From: G963675935 sp963803125
GTDB lineage: Bacteria > Planctomycetota > Planctomycetia > Pirellulales > Thermoguttaceae
NCBI GenBank assembly: GCA_963803125.1
Contig: CAWDLR010000003.1
Span: 2,728,001 to 2,792,000 of the forward strand
DNA length: 64,000 nucleotides
Direction of reading: 5' to 3'
Under the pieces are notes generated by a model. It was given only the letters and a program-made list of their open reading frames with translations. It was not told the origin of the DNA and made no database searches. Shown piece after piece: positions 17,556-25,795 of this stretch. Made by a program: the position numbers and the translations under genes. The first letter of the stretch is position 1. The number at the start of each line of letters is the position of its first letter.

Positions 17556-17873
17556 ATGAGTGGACAACGACGACACTTCGGCACGGACCAGAAGGCTGCC
17601 ATTCTCAAGAGGTATCTGGTCGATAAGGTGCCCATCTCGGACCTCTGCGACGAGTACGGGATCAAGCCGAACCAAATCTACGCCTGGCAGAAGATCCTGT
17701 TCGATAATGCGCCGGCCGCCTTTCACCCGGTGGCCAAACGCGAAGCCAAGAGGCTTACCGCCCAGGAGGAGGAAGTCGCCCGACTGCGGGCAAAGCTCGT
17801 TCAGAAAAACGAGGTCATCTCCGAATTGATGGAGGAGAACGTCCGCGCAAAAAAAGAGAATGGGGAACTCTGA
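17556..17873 (+). CDS. IS3-family transposase OrfA
   Basis: A 105-aa protein with an N-terminal helix-turn-helix of the HTH_Tnp_1 type (FGTDQKAAILKRYLVDKVPI, then DLCDEYGIKPNQIYAWQK). A coiled-coil leucine-zipper-like segment follows (EEEVARLRAKLVQKNEVISE), as usual for IS3 OrfA. GAGGAGAATTTC stands before the ATG. The last codons overlap the slippery run that would direct synthesis of OrfAB. Confidence 0.9.
   Translation: MSGQRRHFGTDQKAAILKRYLVDKVPISDLCDEYGIKPNQIYAWQKILFDNAPAAFHPVAKREAKRLTAQEEEVARLRAKLVQKNEVISELMEENVRAKKENGEL
17849..17856 (+). promoter_or_regulatory. Slippery A7G run for programmed -1 frameshifting
   Basis: Seven A followed by G near the end of OrfA. Shifting back one base here fuses OrfA to a frame reading KREWGTLNGRWGPHDTRD, which is the conserved N-terminus of IS3 OrfB. 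A6-7G motifs are the known frameshift sites of IS3 elements. The downstream OrfB is broken, so a full fusion is no longer made. Confidence 0.7.
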
Positions 17874-18750
17874 ACGGACGTTGGGGTCCCCACGACACTC
17901 GCGACGAAGTCGTCGATTACGTGCGGCGTTGGAAGGAGCGCACGGAGATTCCCGCCAGAAAGTTCGTGGCTTGGCTTGGCATCGGCCAGAGCAAATTATC
18001 AACTTCTCTTTCGAGTATCCGCTGGAAGGCTACCGGCGATTGGCGTTTATGATGCTCGACCGCGACGTGGTGGCCATTAGTCCATCAAGTGTGTATCGCG
18101 TGTTGAAGGCGGCGGGCCGCATCGGGCGATCGACCAACAAACCCTCGAAGAAAGGCACAGGCTTTCAACAACCGCAAAAACCCCATGAACACTGGCATAT
18201 CGACATCAGCTACATCAACATCCACGGCACGTTTTACTACCTGACGACGATCCTCGACGGCTTCAGCCGCTACACCGTGCATTGGGAGATTCGCCGCTCG
18301 ATGACCGAGCAAGAAGAGTTGACGATTCTGCAACGGGCGAGGGAAAAGTTCCCCAACGAAACGCCGCGGATCATCAGCGACAACGGCTCGCAGTTTTTGG
18401 CGAGAGACTTCAAGGAGTTCATTCGCATCTGCGGGATGGCGCACGTGCGCACCAGTCCGTATTATCCGCAGAGCAACGGCAACTTGGAGCGATTCCACGG
18501 CAGCATCAAGGGCGAATGCCTGCGGCCAGGCACGCCGATCTCGCTGGAGGATGCGGTGCGGATCGTGGGCCGGTACGTCGAGCACTACAACGAAGTTCGC
18601 TTACACAGCGCGATCGGCTACGTGGCGCCGGCGGACAAACTGGCAGGCCGCGAAGCGGAGATCTTCGCCGCCCGCGATCGCAAACTGGCCGAGGCCCGCG
18701 AGCGCAGAAAGGAGCAGCGAGAGGCGGCCCGTTTGCGGACGGTTGCCTGA
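17857..18750 (+). pseudogene. IS3-family transposase OrfB with internal deletion
   Basis: The catalytic rve domain is intact: Asp in WHIDISYINI, Asp in IISDNGSQF and Glu in SNGNLERFHGSIK. The conserved N-terminal part (HDTRDEVVDYVRRWKE, FVAWLGIGQSK) is in another frame. Relatives have about 35 codons (a YDWRxRYG...NGxxPRDxWL...WE segment) between SK and IINFSFEYPLEGYRRL. Here the two abut at about 17995-18003 in different frames, so a deletion removed that stretch and the frame. The 296-aa frame from 17860 is partly spurious. Confidence 0.8.
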
Positions 18751-19019
18751 ATGAACGCAGGACGCTACGATGAGTGACGACCTGGGCGGAGGATAGGGCT
18801 CCGGTGGGAACCGACCCGAGCGCCGACCCAGGGGTTGTGAGCGAGGCTCGGGCGGTGGTTCTGCCGCCGCCCACCTCCCGCGCTTACAACACCAAAGCGA
18901 AAAATCCAAGCACTACCAACCAACTTCAACACCCGGACGATCCTAGCAAGCCAATCGAAGTTTCCATTTCACGCTGAACCAAGACAAAACTACTCCAATC
19001 CTCCAATATCAGTTTTCAC

Positions 19020-19231
19020 ATCCGTTGACTCCCATCACACCCCATTACACGCCGCAGAAGCCGCGCTTCCAAGCGCGCGAGCAGGACGAAGACGAAGTGC
19101 AGCGCTGGCTGCGCGAGGATTGGCCACGAATAAAAGAAGTGCTGCGCGGCGGCGTGCCCACATCGTTCTGATCGACGAAAGCGGCTTCCTGCTCTCACCG
19201 CTGGTTCGTCGCACGCTTGCGCCGCGCGGGG
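19020..19231 (+). pseudogene. IS630-family transposase fragment
   Basis: One frame reads YTPQKPRFQAREQDEDEVQ then RWLREDWPRIK, typical of the region just before the catalytic domain of IS630 transposases. After a one-base shift near 19130, a second frame reads AHIVLIDESGFLLSPLVRRT then LAPRG, the first DDE aspartate motif (IDESGF). The rest of the gene is missing, cut off at the repeat and IS junction near 19231. Confidence 0.7.
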
Positions 19232-19250
19232 GACAAAAGGTGTCAGGAAC

Positions 19251-20888
19251 GAATGGCACTGTCGCCATTGTAACCTGTTTTAGGTGCAATGTTTGTGCAA
19301 TTCTTGGCGGAGGACGTGTCTGGGTTTCTGCATGAGCGGATAGCCGTGGCGGCGGCGCTTGAGCACACGCGGTTCGAGCCGGCCAGGGCGGTTGGCAACT
19401 TCGCAGCCTGCCACCTGGCGCAGAAGCGCGAGACAGCATTCGTGCAGTTGCCCGGCCGTCATCGTATGGCCGGTCAGCAATGCTCCCGCCGAAAGTACAT
19501 ACTGAGTCGTCGCGGTAAAGCTGATTTGTCGCGGCTGTTTGTCGTGCAACCAGGCGGCGTTGGCCGCCGTCGTGCGAATCAGGTTGTAAGTCAGCAGTGT
19601 CGTGGAGAACTCGCGTCGCACCATCTCCGGCGATTTACAACGAACGTGTGCCAGATTCAGCGACGCCTTGATCGCGCGGATGTCCAATTCCGAGTTCCAG
19701 CGAAAACCGTAAAGCTCTGCGATTTCTTCGCTGCTATAAAGAGTTGCGTCCGTCAGCGTGGTGACCACGGTGATCTTTTTCGTGCGACGGCCCTTTTCCA
19801 CGACCGTGTAACGCAGTTCACGCAGTTCGAGTGTTTCGGGGATGCGCTCATAAGTCTCCTGCTCCATCCAGTCGGGACATACAGGTTTGGTCCAGATGAT
19901 AAGGTGATCGTTCTTTCCCAGGCGTTTGCCGCGGCGAAAGTCGGACTTCCGCATTTGGTGCAGGCGGGCACAAACGTCCGTGCCCTGGAGAAGCAGCAGC
20001 GCAATCATCATGAAGGAGCAATAATGGCGGTCGAACACGGCGATATCGCCCGCGTGCAGCGAAGAAGACATCGACCGGAGCAGCGCCGTCTCGCCGGTTT
20101 CCTTGCCCTTGTAGGGACCGATGGCCGCATCCATCACGCAAGCTGTTGCCAAGGAAAGGATCGCCACCGCGCGGGCGATCGGCAGGCCCACGCCCTTCTT
20201 CTGCGTTCGCGGATGGGGAAACTCGGCGGCGTTCTTGGGTGTGTCCGGCATGGTGAAGGTGAAACCATCGACAAGTTTGGCGTGCCGGTTCTTCCACAGC
20301 CAGGCCGGGTCGGCCTGTTGTTGAAGCTCCTCGGCCACTTCCTGGCCCAACTCGTGCAGCGCCGTTTCCGATAACTTGCCGCGGGCCTTGCAGTAATCGC
20401 CCGTGTCGTGCGTTGGGGGCTGGATGCCCGTGTGGAGGCAATGACTGGCGATTCGGGCGACGGCCGACTGACAGGACGCCTCCTTGCCATCCCGCAGCAA
20501 CTGGCTCAGAAACGCCCACAGGACGATCGCCGTGGAGTAGACGCCGTGTCGGCCAAACAGCGCGTCATGGCGGCCGAAAGCTCGCTCGATCCGTTCACCC
20601 GTGAGAACGTCGGCGAAGGGCAAACCATCGTGGGCCAGAAACGCCTCGACGATTTGTTGAAAACTGCTGCTGCCGCCGTTCGGAGAATCAGGTATATGCT
20701 CGCGCATGAAAAGACCCTTCCTGGTGAATTTGCGGCAAGCAAACCAGGAAGGGCCTACTTTCTATCGCCAGGCAAGGGCCAAAACTTGAAACTTCGCCTG
20801 ACGGGGCGAGACTTTATCCGACTCCCCGCTCCGTTCATAGACCAGATTGCGCGCACACCCTAAAATGCGAGACATGACAGTGCCATTC
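19251..20888 (-). mobile_element. IS4-family insertion sequence, second type, copy A
   Basis: A 1638-bp element with 13-bp perfect terminal inverted repeats (GAATGGCACTGTC). It encodes one transposase on the minus strand. It is flanked by GGTGTCAGGAAC at the left and GTTCCTGACACC at the right, which are inverted, not direct, repeats. An equally long copy lies inverted at 27644-29281. Confidence 0.88.
19280..20707 (-). CDS. IS4-family transposase (second type), copy A
   Basis: A 475-aa DDE transposase. Candidate catalytic residues are Asp in LVDGFTFTMPDT, Asp in AVFDRHYCS and Glu in YGFRWNSELDIRAIKASL, matching Y-(2)-R-(3)-E-(6)-K. It differs from copy B by one visible residue (TYN versus AYN in the LLTYNLIRT segment). 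It is not closely related in sequence to the transposase at 13657. Confidence 0.93.
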   Translation of the reverse strand: MREHIPDSPNGGSSSFQQIVEAFLAHDGLPFADVLTGERIERAFGRHDALFGRHGVYSTAIVLWAFLSQLLRDGKEASCQSAVARIASHCLHTGIQPPTHDTGDYCKARGKLSETALHELGQEVAEELQQQADPAWLWKNRHAKLVDGFTFTMPDTPKNAAEFPHPRTQKKGVGLPIARAVAILSLATACVMDAAIGPYKGKETGETALLRSMSSSLHAGDIAVFDRHYCSFMMIALLLLQGTDVCARLHQMRKSDFRRGKRLGKNDHLIIWTKPVCPDWMEQETYERIPETLELRELRYTVVEKGRRTKKITVVTTLTDATLYSSEEIAELYGFRWNSELDIRAIKASLNLAHVRCKSPEMVRREFSTTLLTYNLIRTTAANAAWLHDKQPRQISFTATTQYVLSAGALLTGHTMTAGQLHECCLALLRQVAGCEVANRPGRLEPRVLKRRRHGYPLMQKPRHVLRQELHKHCT

Positions 20889-20910
20889 GTTCCTGACACC
20901 TTTTACCCTC

Positions 20911-22449
20911 CCGTCTTATCAATGGGCCTACGACAACGCCGGGCGGGTGACCGACTTCTACAGTTGGCTCGACTCCTCCGGCTCGCCGACCTACAACAAC
21001 GTTGCGACCTGGGCCCACGCGCAGTACAATTACGACCATACCGATCAGCTTGCCAGCAGCGGCGGCACGGCGGCCGTGCAATACAGCAATTGGCAAAACG
21101 CCCCGGCCGACAAGAATTATTCCTACGACGCCAACGGCAACCGCAGCGGCGGCGGTAACATGACCGGCCCGGGCAACCAGACGTGGGAGGACGCGGCGGG
21201 CAACGAGTATTGGTACGACAACGAGGGGGACCGTATGCGGGAGGACTTGGCCGACGACGCGGGCACAATTCTCTACACTTACGACAATCGCCACCGCTTG
21301 GCCAGCGAAGCCTACGGGGCTTACGATGGGGAGGGCCAGTTCCAGGCGACCGAGACGATCAGCTATACTTATGACGTCTTCGATCGTTTGGTGGGCAAGA
21401 CGGTAACCGGATCGAAGACGGACAAGGAGGTTTACGTTTACGACGGCGAGAACATGATCTTAAAATTCCAGAACTCGACCGGGGCCGCCCTGACCAATTC
21501 CAATCTGGTGCGGCGGTTCTTAAACGGGGCGGCGGTCGATCAGGTCTTTGCCGAAGAGGTGACCGCCGGCGGGAGTTCCGTGCAGACCCGTTGGCTGTTG
21601 GCCGACAACGAAGGCACAATCCGCGACGTGGCCACCTACGCCGCCGGCGTGACCACGGTGCAGGACCACCTCGTCTACGACTCCTTCGGCAACGTCGTGC
21701 ACCAGAGCAACTCGGCCGACGCGCCGACGTTCAGCTACACCGGCCAGATGTACGATGCCGACGCGAAGGCCTACCATTGCGGCGTCCGCTGGTACGACCC
21801 GCAGACCGGCCAATTCCTCAGCCACGATCCGCTAGGTTTCGCCGCCGGCGACCCCAACTTGTACCGCTATTGCGGCAACGGCCCGACGAACTTCACCGAT
21901 CCCAGCGGGATGTACCAGAGCGGAGGGGCGAGCGGTGGAGGAGGCGGGTGGAGCGGGAACACTGGCACGGGGGCGAGCGGGGGCGAGGCGCCGGCTGGAC
22001 CGGAGCAGGTGAAGAAAAAGAAGAATCAACCTTTTGCGAATCCAGATAACGTACAGACAACGGATTACCTAATACCACTTGCGCGTGGCATAGACGTAGC
22101 AGTCGGCACGGAACATTGCGGTCGGTGGGCTGACGCATTCATCGCGGCGATCCGTGAGAAGAAATATGATCGCGGTTTCCAGATCACGGTGACCAAGGTC
22201 GTTTGGGAGTATTCGATACCCGGCATAGATCAGGCACGCGATGGTATCCTATGGGTTTGGGATAAAATTTTCCGCACGAATACTAGTGGCGTGCGCCTTC
22301 GACATGTAGGGGTGAAGATTACGTTTCAGGACGGAACTTACGTTTACTTTGACGATGGCTGGTGGGGCGGCATGTGGTTCGGCGTAACGGTCAACAACAT
22401 GTTCCTTGAGCCCGGCAACATATGGCCGGGCGTGCATGAGGTGCAATGA
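20911..22449 (+). CDS. Rhs/YD-repeat protein, 5'-truncated, with variable C-terminal (candidate toxin) domain
   Basis: The homologous frame begins abruptly at PSYQWAYDNAGRVTDF right after the IS and repeat junction. The matching sequence at 26071 onward shows the missing upstream part. YD repeats and the Rhs core follow (YDPQTGQFLSHDPLGFAAGD, YRYCGNGPTNFTDPSGMY, core end near residue 323 counted from the GTG at 20947). The last ~175 residues are unrelated to the other Rhs copies: a Gly-rich linker, a Lys-rich stretch, then a domain with EHCGRWADAF, RHVGVKITF and YVYFDDGWWG. Its Cys (391), His (453) and Asp (469 or 470) suggest a papain-like fold; this is inference. Truncated at its start, it may be an unexpressed cassette. 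A small membrane protein gene begins 3 bp after its stop. Confidence 0.82.
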   Translation, partial: PSYQWAYDNAGRVTDFYSWLDSSGSPTYNNVATWAHAQYNYDHTDQLASSGGTAAVQYSNWQNAPADKNYSYDANGNRSGGGNMTGPGNQTWEDAAGNEYWYDNEGDRMREDLADDAGTILYTYDNRHRLASEAYGAYDGEGQFQATETISYTYDVFDRLVGKTVTGSKTDKEVYVYDGENMILKFQNSTGAALTNSNLVRRFLNGAAVDQVFAEEVTAGGSSVQTRWLLADNEGTIRDVATYAAGVTTVQDHLVYDSFGNVVHQSNSADAPTFSYTGQMYDADAKAYHCGVRWYDPQTGQFLSHDPLGFAAGDPNLYRYCGNGPTNFTDPSGMYQSGGASGGGGGWSGNTGTGASGGEAPAGPEQVKKKKNQPFANPDNVQTTDYLIPLARGIDVAVGTEHCGRWADAFIAAIREKKYDRGFQITVTKVVWEYSIPGIDQARDGILWVWDKIFRTNTSGVRLRHVGVKITFQDGTYVYFDDGWWGGMWFGVTVNNMFLEPGNIWPGVHEVQ

Positions 22450-22452
22450 GCG

Positions 22453-22998
22453 GTGGCGGCAACACTCTGGATATTCCTGCTTGTCGGTCTCCTGGTGTGC
22501 TTGGTCGTTGTTCTGGAGTCCACACCGCGGAGCGACGCCCGGATAGCGGGCCTGTCTTCCAGGCAAGCTGGCTTCTTCTACTCGTTGATCGTTGGCGTGC
22601 TCGTCGCACCGTACTTGGTCGTGCTCCTGGCCGAGCAACTGATCGGATTACGGCCACAACCGGGTTTAGGGTACGCTGTCCTCGCCCTCCAATTCCTTCT
22701 CCTCGCCACGACCTACGTCAGATATCGCCTTGCAGGGGTGTTGTGGTTGCACTGCGCCGGAGTATCGATTTGGTTCATTTACGCTGCCGTCGTCGTAATT
22801 TCGGGGCTAGGGTCCGGTTGTGAAGCGCCGGTGTTCTTCGACTCGGAAACTGGCTTGTTCTTGCAGATGTCCCTGGGCTTCGGATCATTGCTAAGTGTCC
22901 CATACGGCTTGTTCCACGTGATGATTCGGAGGAGACAGGCCAAGGATGACAAAGGGCGAAAGCCACCGGAGTCGAGACAAGGGGAAAGAGAGGGGTAG
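22453..22998 (+). CDS. Small multi-pass membrane protein, candidate immunity protein
   Basis: A 181-aa protein with about four hydrophobic segments (from residues 4, 41, 75 and 101, and perhaps a fifth near 138-160) and a charged C-terminal tail (RRRQAKDDKGRK). It starts with GTG 3 bp after the Rhs stop codon, so translation is coupled to the toxin-like tip. No homology to a named family is evident. Genes placed like this after Rhs tips are usually immunity proteins; the role is inferred from position only. Confidence 0.65.
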   Translation: MAATLWIFLLVGLLVCLVVVLESTPRSDARIAGLSSRQAGFFYSLIVGVLVAPYLVVLLAEQLIGLRPQPGLGYAVLALQFLLLATTYVRYRLAGVLWLHCAGVSIWFIYAAVVVISGLGSGCEAPVFFDSETGLFLQMSLGFGSLLSVPYGLFHVMIRRRQAKDDKGRKPPESRQGEREG

Positions 22999-23045
22999 AG
23001 TCGGGAGTCGCAACGGGGGGAGTCGCAACGGGGACGCGGCTAGTT

Positions 23046-24242
23046 TTGGAAAATGCGCACGACGGGGAGAACATGATTTTGAAGTTCCAGAACTCGACGG
23101 GGGCCGCCTTGACCAATTCCGACTTGGTGCGGCGGTTCTTAAACGGCGCGGCGGCCGATCAGGTTTTTGCCGAAGAGGTGACCTCGGGCGGGAGTTCCGT
23201 GCAGACTCGCTGGCTGTTGGCCGACAACGAGGGGACGATCCGCGACGTGGCCACCTACGCCGCCGGCGCGACCACGGTCCAAGACCACCTGGTCTACGAC
23301 TCCTTCGGCAACTATACCGAGAGCAACTCGGCCTACACGCCCACGTTCACCTACACCGGCCAAATGTACGATGCCGACGCCCAAGCTTACCATTGCGGCG
23401 TCCGCTGGTACGACCCGAAGACTGGCCAGTTCCTCAGCCACGACCCGCTCGGTTTCGCTGCTGGCGACCCGAATCTCTACCGCTACTGCGGCAACGGGCC
23501 GACGAACTTCACCGATCCCAGCGGGATGTATGAGAGCGGCGGGAGCGGTGGAAGCGGCGGTGGGTGGAGCGGACAGTCGAATCCAACCCATACCCACGGA
23601 GCGCAGGGCGGCAGCACCTACACGACGACCGCGCCGCCGCCATCTTCTTCCACTATGAGGGACATGAGAGAGGAACATCCCATATGGCTGGATAGGATGG
23701 AATGGAATGGAGATACGTTCGTTTGGCAGCGTTTGCCGGACGGCCTGTGGACTTGGTTGCCCATCGGTGCTCGGATTGTGGGTGAACAGGACGGCAGTTA
23801 TCACATCGAATACCCTAACGGAAACGTCTCGAACGTGGGACAACCCAACACGACCCTGCAGAACGGTAATACATGGGGGGGTTATATAACGCATCCGTCG
23901 CGCATGGATAAGGGCTACAGGATCGCCTTCTACGTTTCGGTGTCTGTGGCCGTGACGGCAGGGGTGGCGGCAGGCGGGGTGGCCCTTGCTGGTGGTGCCA
24001 CTGCCACTGCCGCCGCTGGTGGAGGGACCACTGTCGTTAGCACCGCTGGTGGTGCCACTGCCGCTGCCGCCACTGGTGGAGGGACCACTGTCGTTAGCAC
24101 CACCGCTGCTGCGGGTGGAGGAGCTGGAGCGGCAGCGACAGGTGCCGTAACCCGCCAACTTGTGTTCGAGACTTTGGAGTCAATAGACCTCATAAATCCT
24201 GCGTATCCGTTCGATTGGCCCATGTTATTTCCCCACCTGTAG
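23046..24242 (+). CDS. Orphan Rhs core fragment with a second variable C-terminal domain
   Basis: Rhs homology starts mid-core at DGENMILKFQNSTGAAL (about 23058) and runs to TNFTDPSGMY (core end about residue 162). There is no N-terminal YD region and no convincing start codon (a TTG at 23046 is formal), which is the organisation of orphan rhs cassettes. The new tip has an aromatic segment (WLDRMEWNGDTFVWQRLPDG, WTWLPIG, DGSYHIEYPNGNVSN). A Gly/Ala-rich hydrophobic stretch follows, with two 19-residue repeats, then ETLESIDLINPAYPFDWP. I cannot assign an enzymatic activity. The junction upstream holds a doubled GGGAGTCGCAACGGGG. A TPR gene follows after 47 bp. Confidence 0.72.
   Translation: MENAHDGENMILKFQNSTGAALTNSDLVRRFLNGAAADQVFAEEVTSGGSSVQTRWLLADNEGTIRDVATYAAGATTVQDHLVYDSFGNYTESNSAYTPTFTYTGQMYDADAQAYHCGVRWYDPKTGQFLSHDPLGFAAGDPNLYRYCGNGPTNFTDPSGMYESGGSGGSGGGWSGQSNPTHTHGAQGGSTYTTTAPPPSSSTMRDMREEHPIWLDRMEWNGDTFVWQRLPDGLWTWLPIGARIVGEQDGSYHIEYPNGNVSNVGQPNTTLQNGNTWGGYITHPSRMDKGYRIAFYVSVSVAVTAGVAAGGVALAGGATATAAAGGGTTVVSTAGGATAAAATGGGTTVVSTTAAAGGGAGAAATGAVTRQLVFETLESIDLINPAYPFDWPMLFPHL
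23988..24101 (+). repeat. Two tandem 57-bp repeats inside the second Rhs tip
   Basis: Two 57-bp units (23988-24044 and 24045-24101) differ at only a few positions and encode two copies of a Gly/Ala/Thr-rich 19-residue unit (GGATATAAAGGGTTVVST type). The hydrophobic, small-residue composition could form membrane-inserting helices. Confidence 0.85.
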
Positions 24243-24289
24243 GCGGTTGTGTCTTGCGCCTGTTCCTGTCCCGAGAAGGAGGACTCGTC

Positions 24290-25465
24290 ATGAGTAGCCT
24301 GGAAGATGAAGCGACGAAGCAAGGCAATTTCCTGCTAGACAAAGGCGATCTTGAGGGAGCGATAGGTGCATACACCGAGGCCATTCGTCTGAATCCACAG
24401 AATGCTCAGTCGTACTCCAGCCGGGGCCGAGCTTACTTGCGAAAAGGCGAATTCGACAAGGCCATCGCCGACTGTGACAAGGCCATACAGCTTGATCCGA
24501 TGATGGCCGAGGCATATTGCACGCGTAGTAGTTGCCACGGTGGGAACGGCGACTTCGACAAGGCCATCGCTGACTGCGCGGAGGCTATTCGTCTCGACCC
24601 GCACAGAGCTGAGGCGTACCATGTCCTAGGAATCGTCCATGGGCAGAAAGGTGATGTTGAAAGAGCTATTGCTGATTTTACAGAGGCTGTTCGCCTCGAC
24701 CCGAAGTTGACTCAAGCATTTTGGGGGCGAGCCAAGCTTTACGATATGAAGGGTGAGTTCGACAAGGCGATCGCGGACTTAACCGAGTCGATTCGACTCA
24801 GACCGCAATGTGCGGAAGCGTATTGGGGGCGAGCGCGTGGCTACGATACGAAGGGTGAGTTCGACAAGGCGATTGCGGACTGGACCGAGTCCATCCGGCT
24901 CAGACCGCAATGTGCCGAAGCGTATTGGGGGCGAGCCAACGCTTATAATAAGAAGGGTGAGTTGGACAAGGCCATCGCAGACTACAATGAGTCCATCAGA
25001 CTCGATCCACGACATGCCGAAGCGTATTGGGGGCGGGCCTATGCTTATTCTAAGAAGGGTGAGTTCGACAAAGCCATTGCTGACTCCACGGAGTCCATCA
25101 GACTCGCTCCGAGACACGCCAAGGCGTACTACAACCGTGGCGTGGTCTACAGCAAGAGTGGTGACCATGACAGGGCGATTGCTGACTTCACCGAGGCCAT
25201 TCTACTCAATCCGAAGGATGCCGAGGCGTACTACAATCGTGGCTCCTCCTGTGGCAACAAGGGTGACCTCGACAAAGCGATCACGGACTTTACGGCGGCG
25301 ATTCAGATCAATCCGAAAAATGGCTACGTATTCTATGCTCGGGGCTATTTGTATTCGCTGACAGGCGATAAAGCCAAAGCCGACGCCGATTTCGCCCAAG
25401 CCGAGACATTAGGATACAAAGCGAAGCCAGGCAGGCCCAGTTGTCCAAGTCCAATGAACCAATAA
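24290..25465 (+). CDS. TPR-repeat protein (11 tandem TPRs)
   Basis: A 391-aa protein composed almost wholly of 11 consecutive 34-residue tetratricopeptide repeats with the consensus AEAYxxRGxxYxxKGEFDKAIADxxxxIRLDPxx. The start at 24290 is chosen for the strong AAGGAGG upstream; the frame extends to 24215 without a better start. There is no signal peptide or membrane segment, so it is a cytoplasmic scaffold. Repeats 5-8 are nearly identical at DNA level, which points to recent internal duplication. Its place 47 bp behind the second Rhs tip makes it a possible partner or immunity gene, but TPR proteins are common and this is weak. Confidence 0.85.
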   Translation: MSSLEDEATKQGNFLLDKGDLEGAIGAYTEAIRLNPQNAQSYSSRGRAYLRKGEFDKAIADCDKAIQLDPMMAEAYCTRSSCHGGNGDFDKAIADCAEAIRLDPHRAEAYHVLGIVHGQKGDVERAIADFTEAVRLDPKLTQAFWGRAKLYDMKGEFDKAIADLTESIRLRPQCAEAYWGRARGYDTKGEFDKAIADWTESIRLRPQCAEAYWGRANAYNKKGELDKAIADYNESIRLDPRHAEAYWGRAYAYSKKGEFDKAIADSTESIRLAPRHAKAYYNRGVVYSKSGDHDRAIADFTEAILLNPKDAEAYYNRGSSCGNKGDLDKAITDFTAAIQINPKNGYVFYARGYLYSLTGDKAKADADFAQAETLGYKAKPGRPSCPSPMNQ

Positions 25466-25548
25466 TGGAGCCTATAGTAGCGGGCTCCTCTCGCACGATA
25501 GTTCCACTCGCACTACGTTCTCACTATCGATACGCTTCCAATGTTCCC

Positions 25549-25716
25549 ATGATTTCCGTCATCTCACCGGTCTACAACGGCCAAGCTACGTTAGAACGGG
25601 CGATTCGGTCGGTCGTCGTTCAGGCCTTTGTTGATTGGGAGTTGCTGGCCATCGATGATTGCTCTACCGATAGCTCGACGGCGATTCTGGACGCTTGGGC
25701 CAGGCGGGGCCGATAA
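25549..25716 (+). pseudogene. Glycosyltransferase family 2, N-terminal fragment
   Basis: From the ATG at 25549 the frame reads MISVISPVYNGQATLERAIR, then LLAIDDCSTDSSTAIL. These are the nucleotide-sugar-binding start and the DD motif of GT2 enzymes. It stops after ~55 codons at RRGR, where unrelated repeat DNA (GGGGACGGGCGCATATATTG) begins. The remaining ~200 residues of a GT2 domain are missing. Confidence 0.65.
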
Positions 25717-25795
25717 AGGGGACGGGCGCATATATTGAGTAAACTGCGGTGAGTGGGTAGGACGTTAAGGGAAACGGGTTTCCTCGCGTCTTTCG

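Larger units (their letters stand above)
17483..18986 (+). mobile_element. IS3-family insertion sequence (defective)
   Basis: About 1504 bp. The left end TGTCCTGAACCAATTGGAAA and the reverse complement of the right end, TGTCTTGGTTCAGCGTGAAA, match at most positions and continue with a shared ATGGAAA block. Inside are OrfA, a slippery A7G run and a broken OrfB. I see no clear target duplication. The element interrupts the integrase remnant. Confidence 0.75.
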
